A model generated the notes under the pieces. It was not told where the DNA came from. It ran no database searches and saw only the letters and a list, made by a program, of their open reading frames with translations. 64,000 nucleotides of DNA, taken from positions 1,584,277 to 1,648,276 of the forward strand of contig CATQHS010000001.1 in assembly GCA_958296055.1 (NCBI GenBank), written 5' to 3'. Position numbers and translations under genes: made by a program. The DNA comes from an uncultured Acidimicrobiales bacterium (lineage in GTDB: Bacteria > Actinomycetota > Acidimicrobiia > Acidimicrobiales > Aldehydirespiratoraceae). Positions 1-8,911 of the stretch are shown one piece after another (position 1 is the first letter of the stretch; every line of letters starts with the position of its first letter).

Positions 1-1
1 C

Positions 2-70
2 ATAAACACCGCCGTCGCCACCCGAGGCGGCGACGTGGCCGGGGTGATCTCCCACACCGACCATGCCCCG
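2..70 (+). pseudogene. IS3-family transposase (OrfB) fragment
   Basis: Reading from base 2, the frame gives INTAVATRGGDVAGVISHTD. This matches the integrase-core segment of IS3-family OrfB transposases just before the second catalytic aspartate (usual form AVATRGG..GVI.HTDRGSQY). The expected DRGSQY is degraded and the frame then runs into unrelated sequence, so only a relic of the transposase is present. Its upstream part lies outside the window. Confidence 0.55.
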
Positions 71-379
71 ACGGGCCCGCAGCGATTCCCGCCAACCCGA
101 CCCTCAGGCTCAGATTGTTGGCACCAACGGCGCCGGTCAAGTCCAGGTAAACCCCTGGTCAAAGACTTGACGGGGAGTTCCAAAAGGCGAGACCCCAGGC
201 GCATGCCACGAAGGCATTGGCGGTCCCGGGGAATCGTTGCCAATGTTATCTTGAAGCGTCATGGATTCAACCAGAATCTGGAACGTGCGAACCGGCCCCC
301 CGCCCCTTGCGTCGATCAAGGATCTGGCCCCGCCCCGCCACCGGTCAGAGCAACAAGACCTCTCCCCCTCCCCGCCGTC

Positions 380-1093
380 ATGAAGTCGGCAGCGAACAAG
401 AGCCGGCTGGCGTGGCCCGTGGCCCTATCTCTAATCGCCATCATGGTGGGTGCCCGGGTGCGCAACCGCCGACGATTACGGCCCAACCCAGACTCGAGTC
501 GCTGCAACACCGACCAAGACGCCGACGGGCGAGACGATGGTGAACTGCGGGGCAACGATTTGAAGCCGCTGCCTCTGAAAGATCTTCCAGCCCGAAAGTT
601 AGTGTTTCGGGTGTGGGGTCCTGGAGTGTTTGTCGCACTTATAGGTGGTTTGTTTGGCCAGTGGCTAGCAGGAGATCACGATGCCAACCTCATCCGCCTC
701 GTCACTCTCTTAGTTGGTCCCTGTGCCGTGTTGATTGGAGCATTAATCGTGGCGATCACCTTCGCTAACAACTGGGAAATGACCGGGAATCAGGCTCAAC
801 GACGCGACAATCTTGTATACAGTTCATGGTTCCTCTCATCTTTTGCTGTGCTGGCTATATTGTCTGCGGGTGCTTACGTTGCAGTGACTCCCATGTCTAA
901 GGGTTCGGCTCTTTTAAACGTCACTATAGAGACCTTGGGCGCGTTGGCGACTGGGCTATTGGCCGGAAGCATTTTCGGCTTTACTACTCTTACTTATTGG
1001 ATAATCGATCTGGTTATCCACCAGGTTAAAGCCCACAAGAGTGAACCGCCTTCTGGAGACCATCGACCCTCAATGGACAATCCGACAGCCTGA
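380..1093 (+). CDS. hypothetical multi-pass membrane protein
   Basis: No family is recognised. The ATG at 380 is chosen over the far upstream ATG at 35, because the first 115 codons of the long frame are the transposase relic plus Arg/Pro-rich sequence of non-coding character. The 237-residue product has a short basic N-terminus with one hydrophobic stretch (near residues 9-25), a charged linker, and a C-terminal half with about four hydrophobic segments (around residues 80-215). The tail is hydrophilic. GC content falls through the second half of the gene, unlike the GC-rich flanks, which suggests acquired DNA. The neighbours are mobile-element remnants. Confidence 0.45.
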   Translation: MKSAANKSRLAWPVALSLIAIMVGARVRNRRRLRPNPDSSRCNTDQDADGRDDGELRGNDLKPLPLKDLPARKLVFRVWGPGVFVALIGGLFGQWLAGDHDANLIRLVTLLVGPCAVLIGALIVAITFANNWEMTGNQAQRRDNLVYSSWFLSSFAVLAILSAGAYVAVTPMSKGSALLNVTIETLGALATGLLAGSIFGFTTLTYWIIDLVIHQVKAHKSEPPSGDHRPSMDNPTA

Positions 1094-1630
1094 TCCTACT
1101 ACCTGCAACAGGCCGCGGCCGTCTTCCGTCTTGACGACTCGGACACGCTCGAACTCGTGGGGGGCTGGCGCGGTTTGTGGCGCCTATTAGGGGCCGGGTC
1201 TGGTTTGAGATTCGGGTTTGGGCCGGCGGGCTGGGTTGGGTGGCGTAATGTGAGCGCCGTGGGCCGGGTTGGGCGTTGTCGGGAGCGGCGGGCTGGGTTT
1301 GGGGGCGCGGCTGGGCACCCGGGGTCCGAGTGCCGGGTCTAAGGAGTTGGGGTTTAGGGGTCTTGTCCGAACCAGGGGTTGACCAGGCACCGGGCCGAGA
1401 GGGCCGCCCCAACCGCCCCGCGCCGTTGCGCGGCCGCCCGGATGCGGGCCCCCGGCCCCGGCAGGCCGGAGGCGCACGGGTAGCGGATGACGGCGTACGG
1501 CAGGGCGACGGGCGGCACGCCGCCGTGGAGGCATGCACCGCTCCGCGGTTCTTCGCCCCGGCGCGCTGACATGGCAGGCGACCGGCCTGGTGGCGAGACG
1601 AGCCGAGGCTCGACCAGCCCGCGGGCCCGG

Positions 1631-1670
1631 GCTAGCTGTGACAACCGGGGACGTTGTCCCTGGGTTGAGG
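1631..1670 (+). mobile_element. solitary IS481-type terminal sequence
   Basis: The target-like hexamer GCTAGC (1631-1636) is followed by TGTGACAACCGGGGACGTTG and continues to about 1670. The same sequence begins at 6706, right after CCTAGG, where it leads into a transposase remnant. The end is itself an imperfect palindrome: CAACCGGGGAC and GTCCCTGGGTTG surround GTT. Here the rest of the element is gone. NCTAGN is the published target consensus of Bordetella IS481. Confidence 0.6.
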
Positions 1671-1860
1671 GCCTGGAAGGGGCGGCCACGGGCGACCGCG
1701 GCTGGTTACTGGTTGACCGCCGACGAGCACGAAGGCGAACTGAAGGTTCTCATCGGCTCCCGGCAACCCGGGCCTTGCACTCTGACGGGATAGAGGACTC
1801 CCGTGCCGAGCGCCGCCGGGCCGCTCGTGCGGCGAGCCTGCACCTCCCGGTCCGGACCTC

Positions 1861-1935
1861 GCCTCGCTCAAGAAACGTCTCCGCTGCGCGAGTTCCCTTT
1901 GCTCCATTCAGGGAGCGGCCGCTTATGATTCACGA
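1861..1935 (-). repeat. 75-bp repeat, copy 1 (gene 3'-end relic)
   Basis: This is nearly identical (three differences by eye) to 3837-3911. On the minus strand it encodes the C-terminal tail VNHKRPLPEWSKGNSRSGDVS and a stop, the same tail that ends the intact gene at 3844-4212 (one residue differs). The sequence upstream on the minus strand does not continue the gene, so this is a relic of a second copy. Confidence 0.75.
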
Positions 1936-2397
1936 TCTCCTCACCAGCCCGCCCGCCGCGGGGCCGCCCGCTTGCCATTCAGCCCGGTGCGCTGCCATGT
2001 GAGCCGCCCGCAGTTCTCCCACCGGGCCGGGGCCGCCTCGTAATCGAAGACCTCGGCGGCGACGCTGCCCGACGACGGAGCCTGCATCGCACCCCGGCCC
2101 GGGTCCATTCCCCCGCCGGGACCGCCGCCGCCGCGGGGCTGGCACCAGCCCCCACGCCTTCCGCCGCCCGGACAGCGTCGCGATGCGATGACACCCAGGC
2201 CACCGAGTAGTGACCAGCCGAGATGCTCCATCCCGGCCCGGTGCTCTCCAGGGCCGGAGCGGGACAGCGGCCAGCCTTATCCATGCCTGAGAGTGGGCTG
2301 TCCTAGCCAAGCCTCTTCTCTAAAGCGCAGCTTCTCGGGCTGCCTGAGCTATGATCTCTGATCAATCCTAGAAGGCGACCGAGCAAGGAATTTCTGT

Positions 2398-2919
2398 ATG
2401 TCTAAGACCACTGAATCAGCCGACCCCAGGGAGTCGCGATGGATTAGCCTGTTCCCAGACTGGGCTGCGGATAAAGGGCTGACAGCTTTGGATTTGGCGA
2501 ATGGCCTTGCAGACAAACCAGAGCACAAAGCCGCTTACGAAGACTGGCTGCAGAACGACCCTGAAGGGCAACGATTAGCCGAAGCCCAGCGCTTATGGCA
2601 GCAAAACAATAGGTATATAAGGGGTGTCAATCTTCCCAGTAGGCAGTTCCATGCATTTCAGTCCGTTGAAGCCCAAAAACTGCTGAACAGTCGTAGAAGT
2701 ATTGTTAGTGATCTCGCAAACCACAAGTCACCTGAGTTCTATACCCAAGAAGCTGTCTATGCTGCCAAACAAGAGGTTAAAGAACTCAGAGAACTAATCG
2801 ATCATCAGGGTAGATCAAATCGTAGACACCACTGGACCATCGTCGCAATCGCATTGATATCTGTTATCGTGACGCTCATCTTGGACAACGCATTTCAGAT
2901 ATGGGTAGGCATCGGTTAG
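2398..2919 (+). CDS. hypothetical protein with C-terminal membrane anchor
   Basis: This is a 173-residue hydrophilic protein. Residues about 1-145 are charged and probably helical, including a coiled-coil-like stretch near 115-140. A single hydrophobic helix lies at about 147-170 (IVAIALISVIVTLIL) with a very short outer tail, a C-tail-anchored layout. No family is recognised. Base composition is lower in GC than the surroundings. It is followed 18 nt later by another hypothetical gene in the same direction, so the two may be co-transcribed. Confidence 0.6.
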   Translation: MSKTTESADPRESRWISLFPDWAADKGLTALDLANGLADKPEHKAAYEDWLQNDPEGQRLAEAQRLWQQNNRYIRGVNLPSRQFHAFQSVEAQKLLNSRRSIVSDLANHKSPEFYTQEAVYAAKQEVKELRELIDHQGRSNRRHHWTIVAIALISVIVTLILDNAFQIWVGIG

Positions 2920-2937
2920 AAGCATACCTGCCAATTA

Positions 2938-3460
2938 GTGAATAGCGTTACTAACATGGCTGATCTTGTCAACCCTGACGATTTGAAGGCTATCGGCTTT
3001 GATCTGGGCCGAGGAGATGGGCCGCTGACATACGCCCAGCAGACAGTGGAATCGATTTTGCAAGCTGACATAGACTTGGATGGAGATGTCGACGAGATAG
3101 ACAAGATACTAGTTGCGGGTCGCGTGCCGTCAGACGAACGGCGCTTAGTGGTTCGCTTGGCTATCGCTATCTACCAGAGTTGGCTGCCAGAGGTCCTTTC
3201 TCGCATGTCATATGCCGCTGGCCAAGGCAAACCCCCTGCCGTGTGGCATCAAGACAAAGCTCGCTGGATCATCGCCCCCCGACGATGCTCGCCGGGTATG
3301 GGACGCCTTTCGCCGTTCACGAGATTCGACCCTGGCCGACTTCCGCGCCACCACAGGCGAATCACCGCCAGAACCCTGGCCTGAAGCAGTGGGTGCCTGG
3401 ATAGCAGCCAAGACGCTGCTAACTATGCTCAAAGCGCTGCCCGCCGACGGCTCGTTATAG
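2938..3460 (+). pseudogene. hypothetical gene, probably frameshifted
   Basis: The first frame (from 2938) gives a sensible acidic protein up to about 3225 (MADLVNPDDLKAIGFDLGRG... and ...VVRLAIAIYQSWLPEVLSRM). It then turns into Arg/His/Pro-rich non-coding-like sequence. A second frame that opens near 3212 takes over with protein-like sequence (DDARRVWDAFRRSRDSTLAD...WIAAKTLLTMLKALPADGSL) and stops at 3460. The simplest reading is one gene with a single frameshift between about 3212 and 3290. Two overlapping genes are the alternative. Function is unknown. Confidence 0.45.
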
Positions 3461-3506
3461 CGGTAAGCTACACATTTAATGCTAACGAGAGAACGGAGGC
3501 ACAAGC

Positions 3507-3707
3507 ATGGGGGACGCGGCTAACGAGGCAGCTATGACAACGGTAGCGCAAGCCATCAACAGGCTTGCGGCAGACAGTAACCGAGTGGCGCGAAGCGCCG
3601 CCGAAATCCATCGCCACGGATACCAGGCCGTAGCAGTGTTCTCGGGCAGTTCCCAGAGCCGGGGAAACGAAACTCAGTGCGCTTCAATCCCTCATGAGCG
3701 TTGCTAA
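3507..3707 (+). CDS. small hypothetical protein
   Basis: The 66-codon frame begins with ATG 8 nt after a clear GGAGG (3494-3498). The first 45 residues (MGDAANEAAMTTVAQAINRL...) are amphipathic and helical in character. The C-terminal 20 residues look out of frame or foreign (SRGNETQCASIPHERC), so the gene may be truncated by a downstream rearrangement. No family is recognised. Confidence 0.4.
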   Translation: MGDAANEAAMTTVAQAINRLAADSNRVARSAAEIHRHGYQAVAVFSGSSQSRGNETQCASIPHERC

Positions 3708-3836
3708 AGCACCTCCACCAATGCCACGGATGTAGATCAACGCGGGTCAAGCACCAGCTCCAGACCGAGGAGCGGACTGCAACCCGATCACGAGAGCACA
3801 CTCAGCCGGGCCGTTCTTGTTGTGGTGGACCGATCC

Positions 3837-3911
3837 GCCTCACTCAAGAAACGTCTCCGCTGCGCGAGTTGCCTTTGCCCCATTCAGGGAGCGGCCGCTT
3901 ATGATTCACGA
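3837..3911 (-). repeat. 75-bp repeat, copy 2 (3' end of intact gene)
   Basis: This is the partner of 1861-1935. It covers the last 22 codons and stop of the minus-strand gene at 3844-4212 plus a few bases downstream. Confidence 0.75.
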
Positions 3912-4212
3912 ACACTGTCGGCTCATACGTATGCTCTTCCATCCACTCCGCTAGGCGTTCGGAGGCGTGATGCAACCAGCTATCCAACATCTCATCCAAC
4001 TTCGTTGATTTGATCTTGGCTTGCTTGAGCAGTCGCTTGATTTCCAAGACAGCCTGGATGTGGGCAGCTTGGCCTCGCACCGCATGGTCGTCGCCTTGGA
4101 TGGGGATTTGCACTATGGGCACTTTGCGGGTTACGTGCCTATAGGCCGCAATCGAGACGCCCACGCTGATCAACGATGCGGCTATGACACCAATAGCAAC
4201 GACAGTTTCCAT
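3844..4212 (-). CDS. small N-terminally anchored hypothetical protein
   Basis: The 122-residue product has one N-terminal hydrophobic helix (VVAIGVIAASLISVGVSIAA, residues 4-23). A basic stretch and an alpha-helical, charged region follow (about residues 50-95, with heptad-like Leu/Ile spacing). An AAAGGA-type ribosome binding site precedes ATG 4212. The tail VNHKRPLPEW... is shared with the 75-bp repeat at 1861-1935, so a second family member once lay there. Function is unknown. The topology suggests a cytoplasmic coiled-coil domain attached to the membrane. Confidence 0.55.
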   Translation of the reverse strand: METVVAIGVIAASLISVGVSIAAYRHVTRKVPIVQIPIQGDDHAVRGQAAHIQAVLEIKRLLKQAKIKSTKLDEMLDSWLHHASERLAEWMEEHTYEPTVFVNHKRPLPEWGKGNSRSGDVS

Positions 4213-4343
4213 GTTTTCGATTCCTTTCTTGAGCCTGACGTCTTTCAGGCAACCCGGCCAGCGTCAGAGCGTAGCAACTGAACACCGCCACCAGCCCCGA
4301 ATCGCCCCGGTACCTGAGTCGGCTGCGGACAATCAACGTCCCA

Positions 4344-4630
4344 GCTAGGTGTTCTGGGCATAGAGGTTGGTAGCAGCGCGATGGGATGAGCCCCCTGTGC
4401 GAGTGTGGTGGTGTTACAACCCCTCGAGCACAGGAGGCTCAATGTCGCACGCTAATGCAGGGTTGGCTCCCGCGGGGTGGCTGTTACTGGTCCAGCGGGT
4501 GGCCGGGGGGACGTCCCAGGCTGAGGTGGCCCGCCAGATGGGGCTGTCGCGGGGCACGGTCGCGAAGTGGTGGGGCCGTTGGGCGGATCTGCTGGCTGCG
4601 GCGCAGCCCGGAAGCAGGGGCCGGTGTACT
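4344..4630 (+). mobile_element. IS481-family remnant, copy A (internal deletion)
   Basis: Target-like GCTAGG (4344-4349) is followed by the terminal sequence TGTTCTGGGCATAG. The transposase start follows at 4442 (MSHANAGLAPAGWLLLVQRV...QMGLSRGTVAKWWGRW, a helix-turn-helix region). After the GRW codons the DNA jumps to sequence matching the RICRLRR...GPVY region of copies B and C. About 110 bp are therefore deleted and the frame is lost. The element ends at about 4630, where the AT-rich gene on the opposite strand begins. Confidence 0.75.
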
Positions 4631-5786
4631 AGGTGTCTAGAAAAAGACACAGACCTTTACTTGGATAATGCTGTGCCGGGAAATCTGGTTTAGATATTAA
4701 GAAGTAATCAATAATCTGGTTTTGTCGTGATTGAGACAACTTGTCCCATAGTTTCGGCGAAATAACGAAGTTGTAAGTGTCTCGCAAGATTATCTTAGAC
4801 AGTTCATTCTTAAACCTTCGACTTTTTACTGGTGCGGAAAGGTGCCTATCTAAATAGCGGTTCATCGCTGGAAAGTCGGTCTCAGTGGCAGAAAATATAG
4901 CTATTATACCCTCGGATGTTGGTAGTATTGAGTACACTGCCATTGATTGATCTTCTCGGTCTACATCGTCTAAAGATACTAACGCAGCAGCAGCCACAGT
5001 CGGGGTTGATCTGTCCAGAAATTTGAACTCGTGCTTAAGACCGTCCCATTGGCCAGCAGACAGCATCTTATCTATTTCTTCTTTATATTTTAAGATGGAT
5101 TCTGCTACTTGAATCTTGAAGCTGAAAATGTCGATATAGCCGATATCTGTTTCGATCACAGGAAGCGGCTTGCCTTGTACCGACTGCAAGGACCCCAATT
5201 GTGCATGGACCTCTCGTAGGATTGCCCGGTATGCCAACTTGAAGAGATATTCCATATTATCGGTATCTACGTCATTATCGTCTATGATATTGAATAGAGC
5301 ATGGTCATGCTCGGCGCAAAGTCCAAGGAAAATTGATGCTTGCGTGATGCCAACAAGTTTAAAGGGAGATGACAATAGAAACTCTCCGCTATCGCCAACT
5401 TCGGCTGCATGGTGTGGGGCCCAGATTTTACCATCTATGGCCAGTTGACTTAGAATCTTAGCCGCAGAAATAGAATGTGCCTTGATTATGTCTTTCGCTC
5501 CTCTGCTGCATCCGGGAGCAAGGCAGCACTTTGGCCCACCTCGCGAGCGATTGTTCTGTTTATAGAACTCGGCTAGCTGATCTGGCGTAGCGGGCAAAGC
5601 AGGGCCTTTTCTTTGAATATCTCGGTAGGTGATATCAACCAATTCCCCTGGCTCGCGATTCTCATCACCTAAACCGTTTAGATCAATAACCTCTGCCTTC
5701 GTGGTGGCGTTTAAAGGTGGAAATTGGCGAGCAGTGGTGCGCCCTTGATGCCGCTTTTTGCGTTCAGAACCATTCATCGCAGACAC
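4629..5786 (-). CDS. zinc-finger HNH-like protein, AT-rich cargo gene
   Basis: The 385-residue product is much richer in A+T than its surroundings. Residues about 85-180 carry CCLAPGCSRGAKDIIKAHSI...GITQASIFLGLCAEHDHALF, that is C-x4-C ... AHSIS ... C-x2-HD. I know this pattern from uncharacterised bacterial proteins with a treble-clef (HNH-like) metal site. Nuclease activity is an inference. The C-terminal 200 residues have no recognised domain. The stop codon lies at the junction with IS481 copy A, and copy B lies upstream in opposite orientation, so the gene looks like passenger DNA between two IS481 relics. A defence role is possible but unproven. Confidence 0.6.
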   Translation of the reverse strand: MSAMNGSERKKRHQGRTTARQFPPLNATTKAEVIDLNGLGDENREPGELVDITYRDIQRKGPALPATPDQLAEFYKQNNRSRGGPKCCLAPGCSRGAKDIIKAHSISAAKILSQLAIDGKIWAPHHAAEVGDSGEFLLSSPFKLVGITQASIFLGLCAEHDHALFNIIDDNDVDTDNMEYLFKLAYRAILREVHAQLGSLQSVQGKPLPVIETDIGYIDIFSFKIQVAESILKYKEEIDKMLSAGQWDGLKHEFKFLDRSTPTVAAAALVSLDDVDREDQSMAVYSILPTSEGIIAIFSATETDFPAMNRYLDRHLSAPVKSRRFKNELSKIILRDTYNFVISPKLWDKLSQSRQNQIIDYFLISKPDFPAQHYPSKGLCLFLDT

Positions 5787-6011
5787 AGGTTAGGTGCTTC
5801 AACCGAAGATTGAAACCAGCCCGTATGCCACGAACCTTCTAGATCGACACGCACAGGCTGGGATTAGAGCAGTCGTTCCTCGACACCGCGACGGAGTCAA
5901 CTTCCTTTGAGCGCAGACCCAAGTTTTCACGACACACGATCGCTTGGTCACCTGGACCGCATCGGACATTCCGCACCGGCATCGTGCCCGCCTCTGGCGC
6001 TTGTGCACTCT

Positions 6012-6705
6012 GATAGGCGGTCTCGTCGTCGCAGGCCTCGACGTAGGCGACTCGCAGTAGTCGTCGACGGCGACGTGCAGGTAGGTGTACCCCGAGCCTC
6101 GGGAGCGGCGGGAGCGGCGGGCCTGGGGGCTTTGGCGGCCGTGTGCCCTCCAGCCGCCCCCGGGCGGGATCTTCGCGACTTTCTTGATGTCGAGGTGCAC
6201 CAGCTCCCCCGGCGCCGATCTCTCATAGCGGCGGATCACCCGCCCGGTCGGGCGGTCGATGACATCGAGCCGGTTCAGCCCGTGGCGGCGAAGGACCCGC
6301 CACACCGTCGAAGCCGGCACCCCGGTGCGCGCCGACAGATACACCGGCCCCCGCTTCGTAGTGCGCCGCAGCCGGCAGATCCGCTCCTCGGTGCGGGCCG
6401 CGGTGCGCCGAGGAGACCGGCGCGGCCGCGAGCTGCGGTCCGCCAGCCCGCAATCGCCGTGCTCGACCCAGCGCCGCAACCACTTCGCGACCGTGCCCCG
6501 CGACAGCACCATCTGGCGGGCCGCCTCGGCCTGGGGCTCCCCCGCGGCCACCCGCTGGACCAGCAGCAGCCGCCCCGCGGGAGTCAAACGTGCATTAGCG
6601 TGCGACATCGAGCCTCCTGTGCTCGTGGGTTGGTACACCACCACACTCGCACAGGAGGCTCACCCCATCACGCTGCTACCAACCTCTATGCCCAGAACAC
6701 CTAGG
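6012..6705 (-). mobile_element. IS481-family element, copy B (3' truncated)
   Basis: The outer end CTATGCCCAGAACA (6686-6699) is followed by CCTAGG. The transposase starts at ATG 6608 on the minus strand: an HTH region (AARQMVLSRGTVAKWLRRW), then ICRLRRTTKRGPVYLSARTG, then the first catalytic block (GELVHLDIKKVAKIPPGGGW, and YTYLHVAVDDY). A one-base loss in the codons after VDDY breaks the frame. Homology stops near DDETA at about 6012, so the second Asp and the Glu of the DDE triad are missing. The open frame continues to 5799 in unrelated DNA. Confidence 0.75.
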
Positions 6706-7080
6706 TGTGACAACCGGGGACGTTGTCCCTGGGTTGAGGGTCTGAGCGAGGGTCCCCCCGGTGGGGTGAGCCCTCCGAGTGAGCTGTGGGTCCGTAATCG
6801 ACTCAGGTTCACAAGGAGGGCTCATGGCCTGCGTTAGGACCCAGCACCCGAATGCGGTGCACACCCCCGAGGGCCGCCGCCAGATGGTGGCCTGTGTGGT
6901 GGAGGGACTGGCCGGTGGCGGCAGCCACCGAGCGGTTTCAGGTGGATCCCAAGACGGTGCGCAATCAGCGGGACCGCTGGATCGCCTGGGGCGAAGCGGG
7001 CCGCAGCCGGCGGCGAGGGCTGCGGGGAACGTGGCGGCGCGTTGTCGGGCGGAGAGGGGCCCTGCGGCGGGGCGACGGAA
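6700..7080 (+). mobile_element. second IS481-type element, 5' remnant
   Basis: It starts at 6706 (TGTGACAACCGGGG...) immediately after the CCTAGG shared with copy B, so two different elements abut one NCTAGN site. A transposase start (MACVRTQHPNAVHTPEGRRQ, 6824) continues in a shifted frame as ATERFQVDPKTVRNQRDRWI, the typical helix-turn-helix start of these transposases. The rest is lost before about 7080. The frameshift lies near 6910-6930. Confidence 0.6.
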
Positions 7081-7127
7081 GAAACGGCTACTTGGGGCTC
7101 ACATACTTGCCTGTTAGCCTTGAGCCA

Positions 7128-7610
7128 ATGACGAAAAGCAGACAGAAGCACTCGTGGTCGATGGAAGGCTGCAAGCGTTACGCGCTGGCGGTCCTGCCCA
7201 TGATGGGAGACATGGCAGACGCATTGGACGGCGATCTCGCCGTCGTCCGATTGCCAGAGATGGGCGACAGTGATCTGCCGGCGCCTGAAGATTGCAATGA
7301 CGTCGACAACGCCGCGGCGGAAATAGCCGCAGAACTAGCAGCAGAATTGCTCTCACAAGGAAATCCGGCGATCACAGCCCACCCCAACCATGCAGTGCTA
7401 GCCGCCATAGGGGCCATTGGCCAGTCTCGGTTGAACAGGGGTGCCCCTGACCCCGACAGATACGCCGAAGCGATGGTCATGGTCAACGAGACCACCTGCG
7501 AACAGCACCTCACACCCCGAGAACGAACTGCCTTCCAAGAAGCCATCCAGCAGGCGCGGCACGGAAACAAGCGCTGGGGACAACTCGCACAGAGGCCCAA
7601 CCCCCAGTAG
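7128..7610 (+). CDS. hypothetical protein
   Basis: The 160-residue product starts at ATG 7128. The longer frame upstream is the transposase remnant and is excluded. The sequence is mainly helical, Ala-rich and acidic in the middle (AAAEIAAELAAELLSQGNPA), with a conserved-looking C-terminal part (YAEAMVMVNETTCEQHLTPRE). No signal peptide or membrane segment is visible and no family is recognised. A further hypothetical gene follows 32 nt downstream in the same direction, probably in one transcript. Confidence 0.55.
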   Translation: MTKSRQKHSWSMEGCKRYALAVLPMMGDMADALDGDLAVVRLPEMGDSDLPAPEDCNDVDNAAAEIAAELAAELLSQGNPAITAHPNHAVLAAIGAIGQSRLNRGAPDPDRYAEAMVMVNETTCEQHLTPRERTAFQEAIQQARHGNKRWGQLAQRPNPQ

Positions 7611-7642
7611 CCGCTGGTAAAACACGCGAGACGGAGGTCCGC

Positions 7643-8059
7643 ATGCGCTCCCAATTCAACCAGAAGCTACGCAACGTCGCCGAAGATCTGGACCGCAAGG
7701 TCAAAACGCACACCACCTCTCATATGGAGGTGCTGGACGACTCGTACAAAGATCTATTGCGGAAGTTGCTATACGAACTCGGGACGGCTTGGGTCACTGG
7801 CTACCTCGTGATCAACGATGAGAAGATCGGCGATGTGGAAGCCCAGTTCTCCGAGATCAGCGGGTTCGCCCAACAGTTAGAGGACAAGTTCCAAGAGCTC
7901 CACAAGTTCCACGCGGAACAAGCCTGGGACCAGTGGCGCATCGAAAACCTCGCCGAGTGCTCGCGTTACCTGGGCCCGGACCTCGGCGTCGCTCGACAGA
8001 CGGTGATCTCGCCGAACCGAATCAACGCACCGCCGACCACAACGTCCCCTCCCCCCTGA
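7643..8059 (+). CDS. hypothetical helical protein
   Basis: The 138-residue product is preceded by GGAGG at about 7635. Residues 1-105 are charged and strongly helical (RNVAEDLDRKVKTHTTSHME..., FAQQLEDKFQELHKFHAEQA). The C-terminus is Pro/Thr-rich and may have been altered by the nearby IS481 end. No family is recognised. It is probably co-transcribed with the gene at 7128. Confidence 0.5.
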   Translation: MRSQFNQKLRNVAEDLDRKVKTHTTSHMEVLDDSYKDLLRKLLYELGTAWVTGYLVINDEKIGDVEAQFSEISGFAQQLEDKFQELHKFHAEQAWDQWRIENLAECSRYLGPDLGVARQTVISPNRINAPPTTTSPPP

Positions 8060-8134
8060 GAGATGAAAGATCCGCTTTCTTCGAGACCGGGCCTAAGGCC
8101 GCCAGCCGCCTGCTGATGTTCGGGTGTCCGCCGG

Positions 8135-8154
8135 TCTAGGTGTTCTGGGCATAG
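8135..8154 (+). mobile_element. solitary IS481 end
   Basis: TCTAGG (8135-8140) is followed by TGTTCTGGGCATAG (8141-8154), identical to the outer end of copies A, B and C. No transposase sequence follows. It is either a deletion relic or an unused end. Confidence 0.65.
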
Positions 8155-8197
8155 CCCCAAGCGGGGATGGTAAGACGGACCGCCGCCTCGTTATTGT

Positions 8198-8911
8198 CTA
8201 TTCCTTAGCTGGTTGGTGCCACTGATGTAAGATGTCCTCCGCCCATGGGGCTGACGCTGACACTTTGTGGCGTTTGCCTTCTTTTATTTCTGAAGCTACT
8301 TGACGTAGCTTCTCTGCAGCAGGGGCTGGCCAACCATTTTGCATGGCCCACACCTTGATTGCATCAGGATCGTAAAAATGTCCGCCATGGATAAGGAGCC
8401 GAAACGCATGCACCACTTTATCCTTATCAAACTGGTGAGAAAAGCGATCTTTGATGTTGACATGATTCGATATCGCCTGCAACGCCCTGACCGTTACAGG
8501 GTCCAGTGATGATGGCATGACGATCTCAGATGATGAATCAAACAGTTCATTGGGGCGTCTAGCTACACGCCAAAGACGCGTGTCGCCTTCGGACCACGAG
8601 AGGACGCACAGTTTTGCCACCTCCCGGCCCACTAGATCCCAATCCAACTCGTCCAACTGTTTTTCAGTTGGCCAACACGCCAACACATTACGATATCTGG
8701 CGTAACAGTGTGAATAGGTCCGGAAGGACTCCTTGCCGCATCCTGGAGGCAAACCCCTTAGGAGGTTGCCTGTCTTGAAGTGGCTTTTCTGAGGGGCAAG
8801 CACCACCAAACTAGAAGGCGGATCGGTTGACATCACCCACTGTAATCCTATTGCCATGGCGCGTTCGTGGTCTTCGCCTGGAACAACATGCGCTATCTGG
8901 TCGGCCGTCAT
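8198..8911 (-). CDS. hypothetical protein
   Basis: I place the start at ATG 8911 (MTADQIAHVVPGEDHERAMA), giving 237 residues. The 27 codons upstream (to 8992) look like the tail of a decayed gene. The protein is soluble. A Cys/His-containing segment (GCGKESFRTYSHCYARYRNV) lies near residues 58-78, and a helical C-terminal domain (VTVRALQAISNHVNIKDRFS, RLLIHGGHFYDPDAIKVWAM) covers about 140-225. No family is recognised. GC content is lower than in neighbouring DNA. Confidence 0.5.
   Translation of the reverse strand: MTADQIAHVVPGEDHERAMAIGLQWVMSTDPPSSLVVLAPQKSHFKTGNLLRGLPPGCGKESFRTYSHCYARYRNVLACWPTEKQLDELDWDLVGREVAKLCVLSWSEGDTRLWRVARRPNELFDSSSEIVMPSSLDPVTVRALQAISNHVNIKDRFSHQFDKDKVVHAFRLLIHGGHFYDPDAIKVWAMQNGWPAPAAEKLRQVASEIKEGKRHKVSASAPWAEDILHQWHQPAKE

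Larger units (their letters stand above)
1094..2397. other. 1.3 kb region without a convincing gene
   Basis: Frames here are short, overlap each other and have Arg/Pro/Gly-rich composition typical of GC-rich non-coding DNA. The region contains a strongly G-skewed stretch (about 1158-1365, with a four-G-tract motif at 1220-1240), a solitary IS481-type end (1631-1670), and one copy of a 75-bp repeat carrying a gene 3' end (1861-1935). It is best read as decayed accessory DNA. Confidence 0.5.
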
